Below, piece after piece: positions 6,125-14,160 of a stretch of 26,151 nt of DNA (position 1 is its first letter; the number at the start of each line of letters is the position of its first letter). Origin of the DNA: an uncultured Pelagibacteraceae bacterium. Its GTDB lineage: Bacteria; Pseudomonadota; Alphaproteobacteria; Pelagibacterales; Pelagibacteraceae. The stretch spans positions 1 through 26,151 of the forward strand of contig CACAEM010000004.1 of assembly GCA_902531455.1 (NCBI GenBank), in the 5' to 3' direction. Both the position numbers and the translations under genes were made by a program. The notes under the pieces were generated by a model that did not search any database, was not told where the DNA came from, and saw only the letters and a list, made by a program, of their open reading frames with translations.

Positions 6125-7780
6125 TTATGATTTATAAATCCATTTATCATCAAAATTTCCTAATTCTGAAGGCAAAGGTGCTCCTTGGAACATGCATATA
6201 CGCAACCATTTATCTGATCTAGGATCAAACTTTATAGCTCCAAAAAATGATAATTTTAATCTTAACATATCAATTGGAACTAATTTGGACCCAATTGTAT
6301 TGTCTTGGATTTCTGAATAAGGAAACTTTTCAGCAATAAATGCTCTTCTGACAACGTGTCTTAAATGATTATTATCTTTTAAAAATTTACCAATTTTAGA
6401 ACTATTCTTTTTGGTAAATACAGCTTCATAAAGTTTATTTATGTCTCTTGCTATTGCCAAAGGTTGTTCTAGATCAGATCCCTCATCAATATATCTGTCT
6501 CCTATTCTAGGCTCTTCTTTATTTTTGGATATAAACCAAAAGTTTTGATTATTTTCGTCTTTTAAAAAATCAATCTTAAGTATTTCGGAATATTTATTTT
6601 CTAATATATTTCTTAAATCTTCAATAGTTCTATCAACAGGAATGTTAAAATGCTCTTCCTCATCAGAACTCATTTGCGTAATCAATGGATTAACTATGTC
6701 ATCAAATGGCTCCATCATCATAGATACAATATATTCTATACATTCATCTTTTAAATTTTCCTCTGACCAGTTGTAAATTTGATTAAATTGATATGAATTT
6801 TGAAATTTAAAATCTTCTTTCATAAATTTTATAAACTTTTTTAAATCTTCAATTAAACCTTTAATTTTTTCTTTTTGAAATTTACTATCAGTGTGCCAAC
6901 TGGTTATATTCTTTAAAGATTTAATTAGGCAATTATAAAAAATATCAATCTCATTTTTTGAAACTTGCTCTATTTCTCTTATTTGTTTCAAAGCAGTTTC
7001 TCTTGCATGTATCCAATTATTCAACAAAGTAGGATGATTAACAATAAAAGGAGCCATACCAAGGCCAGTGGAATTTCCTATTCCTAAATTTCTGCTAATT
7101 GCATGATCTAATTCTACTGCTAGTTTTGGATTTTTATTTTTTGCAATATGATTAACCTGATCAAATGTAAATTGTCTAACGAGATAAACTAGCATCATCT
7201 CTAATCTAAAAGGTCCTCTGATTTCCTCTCTATTTTTAATTCTAAACCTGTCCGCTAAACCAAATTTTCCTGATCCATAAACTGCTGTTGTTCTATATAA
7301 ATACCCAACCTTTGATAAAATTTCTTTATTAGGTTGCTCTCCATTTGATAAACTGTCAACTACATGATCGAAAACTCTTAATGACTTGTTAGCTCTTGAT
7401 AACGTTAATTCCTTATACGAAAGTCTTCCAACCTCTTGTTTTGGAACATTATTGTTGAGTCTATCTATGTCTTCTTTTGATGGAATTCCATCAAATAAGG
7501 TAAAAGCAGCATCCCACTTAGTGGCTATTACTCTATCTGATCTTTCGTCATCTTTGATTTCGTTAGCAAAACAAATCAGAGAATATGTTCTTTTGTTTTT
7601 TGTAAATGAATAAACTGCTCTACCATGTCCTTTGTCATTTAGTTGAAATAAATCTCGGCTATATTTCCAATCTTTAAATTCAGATAAAAAAGATCTTAGA
7701 AATGATAATTTTGATTGATGAAAAGATCCCAATTTAGATAGTTTCATCAAAAATTTTGGATCTCTTAATCTTATTTCCAT
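6125..7780 (-). CDS. unrecognised 551-residue protein of the M19/DUF3726 operon
   Basis: I do not recognise this family. The protein is soluble in character, with no signal peptide or obvious membrane helix, and is rich in Lys, Asn and Phe. Only four cysteines are present (in LICFAN, FYNCLIK, DECIEY and LRICMF), none in CxxC pairs, so it is not an obvious metal-cluster protein. Parts with the look of conserved sequence are GHGRAVYSFTKNKRTYSLICF near the N-terminus, YRTTAVYGSGKFGLADR with RGPFRLEMMLVYLVRQF in the middle third, RNLGIGNSTGLGMAPF, and PRIGDRYIDEGSDLEQPLA late in the chain. The start is fixed by TAATG, where the stop of the M19-like gene shares a base with this ATG, and by AAGGA a few bases upstream. 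The coupling implies that the M19-like protein and this one act in the same process. Confidence 0.75.
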   Translation of the reverse strand: MEIRLRDPKFLMKLSKLGSFHQSKLSFLRSFLSEFKDWKYSRDLFQLNDKGHGRAVYSFTKNKRTYSLICFANEIKDDERSDRVIATKWDAAFTLFDGIPSKEDIDRLNNNVPKQEVGRLSYKELTLSRANKSLRVFDHVVDSLSNGEQPNKEILSKVGYLYRTTAVYGSGKFGLADRFRIKNREEIRGPFRLEMMLVYLVRQFTFDQVNHIAKNKNPKLAVELDHAISRNLGIGNSTGLGMAPFIVNHPTLLNNWIHARETALKQIREIEQVSKNEIDIFYNCLIKSLKNITSWHTDSKFQKEKIKGLIEDLKKFIKFMKEDFKFQNSYQFNQIYNWSEENLKDECIEYIVSMMMEPFDDIVNPLITQMSSDEEEHFNIPVDRTIEDLRNILENKYSEILKIDFLKDENNQNFWFISKNKEEPRIGDRYIDEGSDLEQPLAIARDINKLYEAVFTKKNSSKIGKFLKDNNHLRHVVRRAFIAEKFPYSEIQDNTIGSKLVPIDMLRLKLSFFGAIKFDPRSDKWLRICMFQGAPLPSELGNFDDKWIYKS

Positions 7781-8748
7781 TAATTAATTCCTTTATAAAA
7801 ATTAAACCAATTATTTCCTAAAATTCCTTCTACTTCTTGCTTATTAAAACCAACTTTTTTTAATCCACTTTCTAAATTATCAAACCCTCTAGCATCCAAA
7901 AACCAGTCAGGTTGTTTTGGAAATCCAGGTTTTTTTTTACTTCCCTCTCCATAATTTGTACTTTTAGACCAAGTTCCATTTCTCATCCATTCAACAACAC
8001 TGTCAGGTTGGTTCAAACATAGATCTGATCCAATACCAATATTTTTTACTTCCATTATTTCTGCAGTTTTAGCAACCATTTCACAAAAGCTTTCTAATTT
8101 ACAATTTGTTCCATCTTTTAAATGATGAGAATATAATGATAAGCCTAAGATACCTCCACTTTCAGAAAGTTTCTTTAACAAGAAATCTGATTTATTTCTT
8201 AAAGCTTGATGCCAGAAAGATGGATTAGCATGGGTAATTGCAATTGGTTTTTCACTTATTTCTATTGCATCCAAAGTACTTTTCTCTGCTGAATGAGACA
8301 TGTCCACAACTATACCTACCCTGTTCATCTCCTTAATTGCTTCTCTTCCAAAATTTGTGACTCCAGAATCATTTTTTTCATAACATCCCGTGGCTAGAAG
8401 AGATTGATTATTATAAGTAAGTTGCATAAATCTACAACCATGCTCATAAACTTTCTCTATTAAATTGATGTCATCCTCAATCGGTGAACAATTTTGAAAA
8501 CCGAAAAAAATTGCTGTTTTATTGTCTGATTGAGCTTTTGTAATATCTTCAAATGTTTTTCCTAAAAATATTAAGTCTGAATTTTCTTCAAAAAATCTAT
8601 CCCACTCTTTTACTCTTTGCAAAAATTCGTCATAATCTTCGTGATATACTAGAGTAACGTGTACTGCATTTAATCCAGCTTCCCTATTGATTAGAAAAAT
8701 ATCTCTAGACCAGTTACAATATTGAAGATTGTCAATTCGATAGTTCAT
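7780..8748 (-). CDS. peptidase M19 (membrane dipeptidase)-like protein with altered metal site
   Basis: The 322-residue protein follows the M19 renal-dipeptidase barrel: FFGFQNCSPIEDD (81-93), GCRFMQLTYNNQS (104-116), GREAIKEMNRVGIVVDMSHS (134-153), ITHANPS (171-177), GIGSDL (238-243) and a C-terminal GILGNNWFNFY. Of the family's metal ligands, the two later histidines are present (His152, His173). The N-terminal H-x-D is replaced by a DNLQYCNW segment (6-13), the bridging glutamate by Gln85, and the usual substrate histidine by Tyr112. A GFQN-bearing subgroup of this kind is, from memory, found in other Proteobacteria, and an M19-like gene lies beside dgcAB in Pseudomonas, so this is a stable subfamily rather than decay. 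Dipeptidase activity is therefore doubtful. There is no signal peptide, so it is probably cytoplasmic. It is the first gene of the operon. Confidence 0.78.
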   Translation of the reverse strand: MNYRIDNLQYCNWSRDIFLINREAGLNAVHVTLVYHEDYDEFLQRVKEWDRFFEENSDLIFLGKTFEDITKAQSDNKTAIFFGFQNCSPIEDDINLIEKVYEHGCRFMQLTYNNQSLLATGCYEKNDSGVTNFGREAIKEMNRVGIVVDMSHSAEKSTLDAIEISEKPIAITHANPSFWHQALRNKSDFLLKKLSESGGILGLSLYSHHLKDGTNCKLESFCEMVAKTAEIMEVKNIGIGSDLCLNQPDSVVEWMRNGTWSKSTNYGEGSKKKPGFPKQPDWFLDARGFDNLESGLKKVGFNKQEVEGILGNNWFNFYKGIN

Positions 8749-8835
8749 ATTTAAAGACCATATAAGTATAATATAATTTGTCGACTAGTTTAAATTTAAA
8801 GAATATGCTAATCTAAACTAATTCAAATTTATATC
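8749..8835. promoter_or_regulatory. divergent promoter region between the M19-like gene and purE
   Basis: These 87 AT-rich bases must hold promoters for both flanking operons. An inverted repeat, TAGTTTA (8786-8792) and TAAACTA (8814-8820), spans the purE-proximal half. Many TATAAT-like strings occur (for example at 8771-8777), so no single -10 box can be chosen. Neither flanking gene has a clear Shine-Dalgarno sequence. No RNA motif is recognised. Confidence 0.3.
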
Positions 8836-9330
8836 ATGAAAAACAAAAAATATAGTCACAAGGTTTCAATTGTTATGGGAAGTAATTCTGATTACTCAAC
8901 CATGAAATTTTGTGAAAAAATTCTTAAATTGCTTAAAATCAATTATGAAACTAAAATAGTTTCAGCTCATAGAACCCCAGAACGTATGTTTAAGTATGCA
9001 AAATCTGCTGAAAAAAATAATATTTCTGTGATAATTGCTGGAGCTGGAGGATCAGCCCATTTGCCAGGAATGATTGCGTCTCTTACAAGAATTCCAGTAA
9101 TTGGAGTGCCAATTGAGAGTAAAAAATTAAAAGGTCTAGATAGTTTACTGTCAATAGCTCAAATGCCAAAAGGTATACCGGTTGGAACTGTAGCAATAGG
9201 TACAGATGGAGCAATGAATGCTGCATTATATGCAGCATCAATTATCTCTACCTTTGATATGGGTGTTAAAAATAATCTCAACACGTGGCGATCTAAACAA
9301 TCAAAATCTGTTAAAAAAATACCTAGATAA
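8836..9330 (+). CDS. purE: N5-carboxyaminoimidazole ribonucleotide mutase
   Basis: The 164-residue product is a standard class I PurE, which converts N5-CAIR to CAIR in de novo purine synthesis. Family motifs are intact: MGSNSD (14-19), SAHRTP (43-48) with His45 at the catalytic position, AGAGGSAHLPGM (68-79), GVPI, and LLSIAQMPKGIPVGTVAIG. The length is normal. The start has no visible ribosome site, but the reading frame and the family N-terminus fit. Its stop is directly followed by the start of purK (TAAATG), so the two form a two-gene operon and the enzyme acts on the unstable product of PurK. Confidence 0.96.
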   Translation: MKNKKYSHKVSIVMGSNSDYSTMKFCEKILKLLKINYETKIVSAHRTPERMFKYAKSAEKNNISVIIAGAGGSAHLPGMIASLTRIPVIGVPIESKKLKGLDSLLSIAQMPKGIPVGTVAIGTDGAMNAALYAASIISTFDMGVKNNLNTWRSKQSKSVKKIPR

Positions 9331-10374
9331 ATGAGTCAGCCAGTTTTAGGAATAATTGGAGGTGGTCAGCTAGGTAGTATGCTTTCTGAAGCTGCTAAAA
9401 AGATAGATATAAAAACTGTAGTACTTAGTGATGATCCAGATGCGCCTGCTAAAAATTTTGCAAATAAGTTCATATATGGAAACTATAATGATACAAAAAT
9501 TATAACAGAATTTGTTAATAGCGTTGATTTAGTTACCTATGAATTTGAAAATATACCCTTTGATATATTAAATGAAATAAATAAATCAAAGAGTGTCTTA
9601 CCTAAACCAGAAATAAATAGTTTAATCCAAAATAGATTAACTGAAAAAGATTTTTTAAATAAAAACAATATTAGAACAACTAATTATGCTTTAATTAAAA
9701 ATAAAGACGAAATAAAAAATAATGAAAATCTTTTACCTGGACTACTTAAAACTACTACTCTTGGATATGATGGTAAAGGTCAATATAAATTAAATAGTTT
9801 AAGTGACATAAATGAAGACATTGATTTTACTAAAGAATATATTTTAGAAAAGTTTATTAATTTAAAAAAAGAAATTTCAATTGTCATATGTAGATTTGGC
9901 AATCAAAAATATGAAATATATGAACCGATTGAGAATGCTCATGAGGATCAAATTTTGAAACATTCAAAAATTCCTGCTGAAATTTCAGAAACAATAAAAG
10001 TAAAATCTAAAGAATGGGCAAAACAAATTGTTGAAGAACTAGATTATATTGGAACCTTATGTGTTGAGTTTTTTATTGATAAAAATGAAAACTTATATGT
10101 TAATGAAATTGCACCTAGAGTTCATAATTCTGGTCATCTAACAATAAACTCACATAATGTTAGTCAATTTGAAAATCATATAAGAGCTGTTTGTGGTTTA
10201 AAAAAAATCGATACAAAAAAAATATATAATGCTCAAATGATTAATCTCATTGGTGATGACATAACAATTTATAGAAATAAAACTTTTAAAGAGAATGAGT
10301 TTTTTTATGATTATTTAAAAAAACAGATAAAAGCAAAAAGGAAAATGGGACATCTAACAATTATTGAAAAATAA
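9331..10374 (+). CDS. purK: N5-carboxyaminoimidazole ribonucleotide synthase
   Basis: The 347-residue ATP-grasp enzyme makes N5-CAIR from AIR, bicarbonate and ATP. The N-terminal IIGGGQLGSM (8-17) is the PurK signature. The central ATP-grasp part shows KTTTLGYDGKGQY and YILEKFI. Later come EPIENAHEDQI, YIGTLCVEFFID, and VNEIAPRVHNSGHLT with the metal-binding glutamate and asparagine. Composition is strongly biased to Lys, Asn and Ile, as expected of the AT-rich genome. It abuts purE with no gap, and its stop lies two bases from the convergent stop of the SRAP gene. Confidence 0.95.
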   Translation: MSQPVLGIIGGGQLGSMLSEAAKKIDIKTVVLSDDPDAPAKNFANKFIYGNYNDTKIITEFVNSVDLVTYEFENIPFDILNEINKSKSVLPKPEINSLIQNRLTEKDFLNKNNIRTTNYALIKNKDEIKNNENLLPGLLKTTTLGYDGKGQYKLNSLSDINEDIDFTKEYILEKFINLKKEISIVICRFGNQKYEIYEPIENAHEDQILKHSKIPAEISETIKVKSKEWAKQIVEELDYIGTLCVEFFIDKNENLYVNEIAPRVHNSGHLTINSHNVSQFENHIRAVCGLKKIDTKKIYNAQMINLIGDDITIYRNKTFKENEFFYDYLKKQIKAKRKMGHLTIIEK

Positions 10375-10376
10375 TT

Positions 10377-10997
10377 TTATATAGGTTGTATTAGAGAAAT
10401 ATTATTGTTTGTTGGCTTATTTACGTCCTTAGAAATTTCATAAAAAGAAAGTTTTGATTTTTGCGATTGTTTTAAATAATTTGAACCTGAAATTTCAATA
10501 TTCAAATATTTATTAACATCACTTTCATTTAAGATAACTGGCTGTCTGTGATGAATTTCTGTTACATTTGAACTTGCTTCTTCAGTAATCATACAAAATT
10601 GATCTTCTTCATAAATACCAGCAATATAAATAAGTTTCTTATCCTCTCTTAAAAAGTAATAAGGCGTCTTTTCTTTTTCTATTCTCTTCCATTCATAAAA
10701 TCCGTCGGCCACAGCAACACATCTTTGAAGCTTTATTAACTTTTTAAAAGAGACCTTTTCATCAATCGTCTCTAATCTTGCATTAATAAGTGGTTTAAAG
10801 TCTTTTTTTTTAGCCCAACTAGGTACAATCCCCCATTTTAAATTTTCAAGAGTATTTCCATTGTTATATTTCTTAATAACTGGAAGTTTTTGGTAAGGAT
10901 GTGCATTATAATTCTCTGAGTCTTCTACTTTAATTGCAGTTTTAACGATTTTACTTGTTTTTGAAACTGCATTGGTAATGACGTATCTTCCACACAT
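10377..10997 (-). CDS. SRAP-domain abasic-site processing protein (YedK/HMCES family)
   Basis: The 206-residue protein starts MCGRY, so Cys2 becomes the N-terminal catalytic residue after methionine removal; it forms a thiazolidine crosslink with abasic sites in single-stranded DNA. Other active-site positions are present: Asn72 in NARLET, Glu102 in FYEW, and His149 in IHHRQPVIL, where most family members read H-x-R-M-P, so Met is Gln here. Also visible are the family's WGIVPSWAK (55-63) and RCVAVADGFYEWKR (92-105). The role is shielding abasic sites in single-stranded DNA. The gene stands alone on the minus strand, only 36 bases from the divergent GNAT gene and 2 bases from the end of purK. 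In E. coli YedK is not required for growth under standard conditions, so keeping it in such a compact genome is notable. Confidence 0.93.
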   Translation of the reverse strand: MCGRYVITNAVSKTSKIVKTAIKVEDSENYNAHPYQKLPVIKKYNNGNTLENLKWGIVPSWAKKKDFKPLINARLETIDEKVSFKKLIKLQRCVAVADGFYEWKRIEKEKTPYYFLREDKKLIYIAGIYEEDQFCMITEEASSNVTEIHHRQPVILNESDVNKYLNIEISGSNYLKQSQKSKLSFYEISKDVNKPTNNNISLIQPI

Positions 10998-11033
10998 ATT
11001 TTTTCGTATTGGTTTAATTTTTTTTTAGATTAT

Positions 11034-11504
11034 ATGTTCATGCTAATGATTAAATCAATAGAAAATAACTTTGGCCACCCAAAGGTAAATCATCTTTTAA
11101 TAAAACACTTTGTTGAATTAAGATCTGTTTCTTCCAAAGGTAGCACTCACGTTTTAGATATCCCTGGACTTAAAGATCCGAGTATAAAATTTTGGAGCTT
11201 GTGGAATAATAATCATTTAATTGGGTGTGGAGCCTTAAAATTTATTGGAAAAAATCATGGAGAATTTAAATCTATTAGAGTATCTGATGATTTTAGAAAT
11301 AGAGGTATTGGCAGTAAAATAATCTCACATTTGATAATTCAGTCAAAAAAATTAGGTATAAAAAAGCTTAGTATTGAAACGGGATCTGGAGAATTCTTTT
11401 TACCTGCCAGAAAACTTTTTGAAAATTTTAAATTTATTAAGTGTAAACCATTTGCTCACTATAAAGAGGACCCTAATTCTTGTTATTACACTTTAGATTT
11501 ATAA
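11034..11504 (+). CDS. GNAT-family N-acetyltransferase
   Basis: The 156-residue protein has the GNAT fold. A central strand GCGALKFIGKNHGEFKSIRVS leads into FRNRGIGSKIISHLI (87-101), where R88-x-x-G91-x-G93 binds acetyl-CoA pyrophosphate. LSIETGSGEFFLPARKLFENFKF follows, and the C-terminus HYKEDPNSCYYTLDL is common in small-molecule or amino-acid acetyltransferases of this type. The substrate cannot be read from the sequence. Three in-frame ATGs lie at 11034, 11040 and 11046 and none has a ribosome site, so the first seven residues are uncertain. It appears to begin an operon with the 146-residue protein and the folate-type transporter (gaps of 4 and 6 bases). Confidence 0.82.
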   Translation: MFMLMIKSIENNFGHPKVNHLLIKHFVELRSVSSKGSTHVLDIPGLKDPSIKFWSLWNNNHLIGCGALKFIGKNHGEFKSIRVSDDFRNRGIGSKIISHLIIQSKKLGIKKLSIETGSGEFFLPARKLFENFKFIKCKPFAHYKEDPNSCYYTLDL

Positions 11505-11508
11505 TTTT

Positions 11509-11949
11509 ATGGGAGAAGAAAATAAAAAACCCTACATACTTTATGTTGCTGAGGCAATCTATTTAGAAATATTTCAAATTAAGAAACAAAATATTGATAT
11601 TTCCAATATAGATGCAATTGAAAGATTTATGGGTTCAAAATTGTATGAAAAAGTAAGTAGTGGTAAATTTCATGATGAATGGTTTGATAAACTAAAAGAA
11701 AACAATTTTGTTGATGATACCTCGGGAGAAAAAATTTCTAAAGAAGTTTTAAGACTTTTGAATTTACAAAAAGAAGCAATGATTAAACAATTGATTAAAT
11801 TTCCTGATTTGTACTATGCAAAGAGTCGTTTCCCCTTAGAAATATCTCAAAGAGCTACAAATCATCTTTGGAGGGTGTGCGAAAGTTATGAATTGTGGTG
11901 CAAAGAAACAAAAAATAATAGTTTAATTAAATTAAACCTATTAGATTAA
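11509..11949 (+). CDS. conserved-looking hypothetical protein, 146 residues
   Basis: I do not recognise this protein. It is soluble and largely helical in character. Aromatic and charged residues are clustered in KPYILYVAEAIYLEIFQIKK near the start and in RATNHLWRVCESYELWCKE near the end, and two cysteines lie close together in that last helix. It has no signal peptide, membrane segment or nucleotide-binding motif. It sits 4 bases after the GNAT gene and 6 bases before the transporter gene, so it is very probably translated and co-transcribed with them. No function is proposed. Confidence 0.7.
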   Translation: MGEENKKPYILYVAEAIYLEIFQIKKQNIDISNIDAIERFMGSKLYEKVSSGKFHDEWFDKLKENNFVDDTSGEKISKEVLRLLNLQKEAMIKQLIKFPDLYYAKSRFPLEISQRATNHLWRVCESYELWCKETKNNSLIKLNLLD

Positions 11950-11955
11950 AAGTTA

Positions 11956-13569
11956 ATGAACAAAATCATTCAATTTATTGACTCAACACTATTTGATTTA
12001 GGAAGACAATTTAAATTATCTTATCTACCTCCGTTAATGATTTACGTGGCAGCAGGTATATCTGGACTTACAGGAATTGTAGGTACTTTCTTTGTAAAAG
12101 ATTACTTAAATTTATCTGCAGCATTTCTTGCAGGATTAGGTTTCTGGGCAGGAATACCTTGGGCTTTAAAAATGCCACTTGGGCATTTGGTAGATTTAAT
12201 ATGGAATAAAAAGAATTACATGGTTTACGTCGGTGCCTCATTAATTGGAATAAGTTTATTAATAATGTATGGGCTGATAATTCATACAGAACAAATGTCA
12301 TCTTATTTAAAAGTTGAAACTTGGTTTGTAATTAGCGTTCTTTTAGCTCCTATTGGTTATGTAGTTCAAGATGTTGTTGCTGATGCAATGACAGTCGAAG
12401 CTGTACCTTTAATAGATGAAAATGGTGAAAAATTTACAACAGATCAAGTTAAGATTATGCATACAACGATGCAAACGCTTGGAAGATTTGCAATTATAGG
12501 AGGAACGGTTTTGGTTGCTCTTGCCAATGTAATATTGTTTAAAGGAGTAGGCAATCTTGAGCAGGTTGAAAAAATACAATTATACGGATCCATATATCTT
12601 TACGCATTGATAATACCAATGGTTTCAATTTTAGGTGTTATTTTTGCAGCTTATTTAAAAAATAAAAAGAAAAACATTTTAATTAGACAAGGTCTATCTG
12701 GTGAAGAAGGTAATTTTAATCATGAGAAGACAAAAGTAAATTGGTGGATACTAGGTGGTAGTTTAATTTTTGTAATTTTTACTTTGAGTGTTGGCTCGTT
12801 AGGATTACCTTTTGCACAAGAGATTGTTTTCTTGGGTTCTATGTTAATAATTTTATTCCTTATGAATAAACTTATTAAAGAATTACCTGAAAAGTTAAGA
12901 TTTACAATAGTTGGAACTGCTATAATTATTTTTATATTTAGAGCTATGCCTGGACCTGGACCGGGATTATCTTGGTTTGAAATTGATGAACTTCAATTTA
13001 ATGAACAATTTTTTTCAATACTATCTTTACTAGCCTCTATACTTACATTGATTGGAATAATAATGCTTAGACCATTTATGGCAAAAAATTCTATTGCTAA
13101 AATAATCGTAATTTTATCAATTGCAGGGTCAATATTATTTTTACCAAGCGTTGGGATGTATTATGGATTTCATAACTGGACCTCCTCGTTAACAAACGGA
13201 ATTATTGATGCAAAATTTATAGCGATAATTAATACAGCATTAGAATCTCCATTGGGTCAAATATCTATGATTCCACTTTTGGCTTGGATTGCTAGGAATG
13301 CACCCTCACATTTAAAAGCAACTTTTTTCGCAGTTTTTGCCTCATTCACTAATTTAGCTTTGTCTGCAAGTGCTTTATTAACGAAATATCTTAATGAAAT
13401 TTTTACGATTACAAGAGAAGTAAAGGATAAAGTTACAAACGCAATTTTAACAACAGCAGACTATTCTGAGCTAGGATTGTTATTAATAACAGTTACAATT
13501 ATTACCTTAATTATACCAGTGCTATTTGTTTTATTTATTCAGAAATCTAGATTTAAAACTGAGGAATAA
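11956..13569 (+). CDS. folate-biopterin transporter (BT1/FBT) family membrane protein
   Basis: The 537-residue protein is polytopic, with about 12 hydrophobic segments, and looks like the BT1 branch of the major facilitator superfamily. Matching features are GLTGIVGTFFVKDYLNLSAA (37-56), GIPWALKMPLGHLVD (66-80) with the conserved Pro-Trp, Lys and Gly-x-x-x-Asp, and QDVVADAMTVE (138-148), close to the D-V-V-x-D-A motif after transmembrane segment 4. Loops of about 25 residues between segments 4-5 and 6-7 are hydrophilic. FBT carriers move folates, pterins or, in some cases, S-adenosylmethionine across the inner membrane. The gene ends 3 bases from the convergent end of soxG, in a region dominated by THF-dependent enzymes, so folate uptake or salvage is attractive. 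The assignment rests on motif recall; a general MFS exporter remains possible. Confidence 0.65.
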   Translation: MNKIIQFIDSTLFDLGRQFKLSYLPPLMIYVAAGISGLTGIVGTFFVKDYLNLSAAFLAGLGFWAGIPWALKMPLGHLVDLIWNKKNYMVYVGASLIGISLLIMYGLIIHTEQMSSYLKVETWFVISVLLAPIGYVVQDVVADAMTVEAVPLIDENGEKFTTDQVKIMHTTMQTLGRFAIIGGTVLVALANVILFKGVGNLEQVEKIQLYGSIYLYALIIPMVSILGVIFAAYLKNKKKNILIRQGLSGEEGNFNHEKTKVNWWILGGSLIFVIFTLSVGSLGLPFAQEIVFLGSMLIILFLMNKLIKELPEKLRFTIVGTAIIIFIFRAMPGPGPGLSWFEIDELQFNEQFFSILSLLASILTLIGIIMLRPFMAKNSIAKIIVILSIAGSILFLPSVGMYYGFHNWTSSLTNGIIDAKFIAIINTALESPLGQISMIPLLAWIARNAPSHLKATFFAVFASFTNLALSASALLTKYLNEIFTITREVKDKVTNAILTTADYSELGLLLITVTIITLIIPVLFVLFIQKSRFKTEE

Positions 13570-13572
13570 TAA

Positions 13573-14160
13573 CTAATTACACTTATAGCCAAATTCTAAA
13601 GAGGCATCAGTGATAGAATGGTATAAAGACTCCCCAAAACTTCTCAGAGAAAAAATTCTTGCTTTTTCTGGTTCATTTTCAATCATATCAACTATAAAAG
13701 AAATTCCATTATAAGCTGAGTTAATGCTCATATTTTTTGTTAAAATGTTAAAATTAAAAGGACATCCTTTTTTTAAAACTTCTTTTACGTATGGCCCTTC
13801 TAATTCTATCGTTGCTTTAGAATGAGAAAGGTCTGTAACAGCAAAATCATTTTCATTAAAAGTGCTGTAAATTTCTTTTAACAATTCTTTTTTATGAGAA
13901 ACTAAAAGCCAATTATTTGGTGAATTCCACAAAACTCTTATATTTTCATTTGAAACTACTTTTTTTACCTGATTTACAAATTTTAAATTGTTAAAATTTA
14001 TATCGTCAATTTTAATTGAAGAATTTTTATACTGAACTACTTGAACGATTAATAAATTTTTTAATTCTTTAATTTTTAATAATTCATTTTCAGATTTATT
14101 TTCAAAGTTTCCAAATAACCCCTCGACATGGACATTTTGTAATGCAGAAATTACCGTCAT
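13573..14160 (-). CDS. soxG: sarcosine oxidase, gamma subunit
   Basis: The 195-residue protein has the low-complexity but recognisable SoxG pattern: an N-terminal helix, the segment IRVLWNSPNNWLLVS, FAVTDLSHSKATIELEGPYVKEVLKKGCPFN, then SLRSFGESLYHSITDASLEFGY. The subunit is a GcvT-like fold without a folate site that packs against the FMN-carrying subunit of heterotetrameric sarcosine oxidase. It is the last gene of soxB-soxD-soxA-soxG, overlapping soxA by four bases (ATGA). It converges with the FBT transporter gene with a 3-base gap. It is the least conserved subunit, and position in the operon supports the call as much as sequence does. Confidence 0.9.
   Translation of the reverse strand: MTVISALQNVHVEGLFGNFENKSENELLKIKELKNLLIVQVVQYKNSSIKIDDINFNNLKFVNQVKKVVSNENIRVLWNSPNNWLLVSHKKELLKEIYSTFNENDFAVTDLSHSKATIELEGPYVKEVLKKGCPFNFNILTKNMSINSAYNGISFIVDMIENEPEKARIFSLRSFGESLYHSITDASLEFGYKCN

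Noticed and set aside
8771..8777. TATAAT-like -10 box in the M19/purE gap
   Set aside because: Many equivalent strings occur in this AT-rich gap and none has a convincing -35 at proper spacing.
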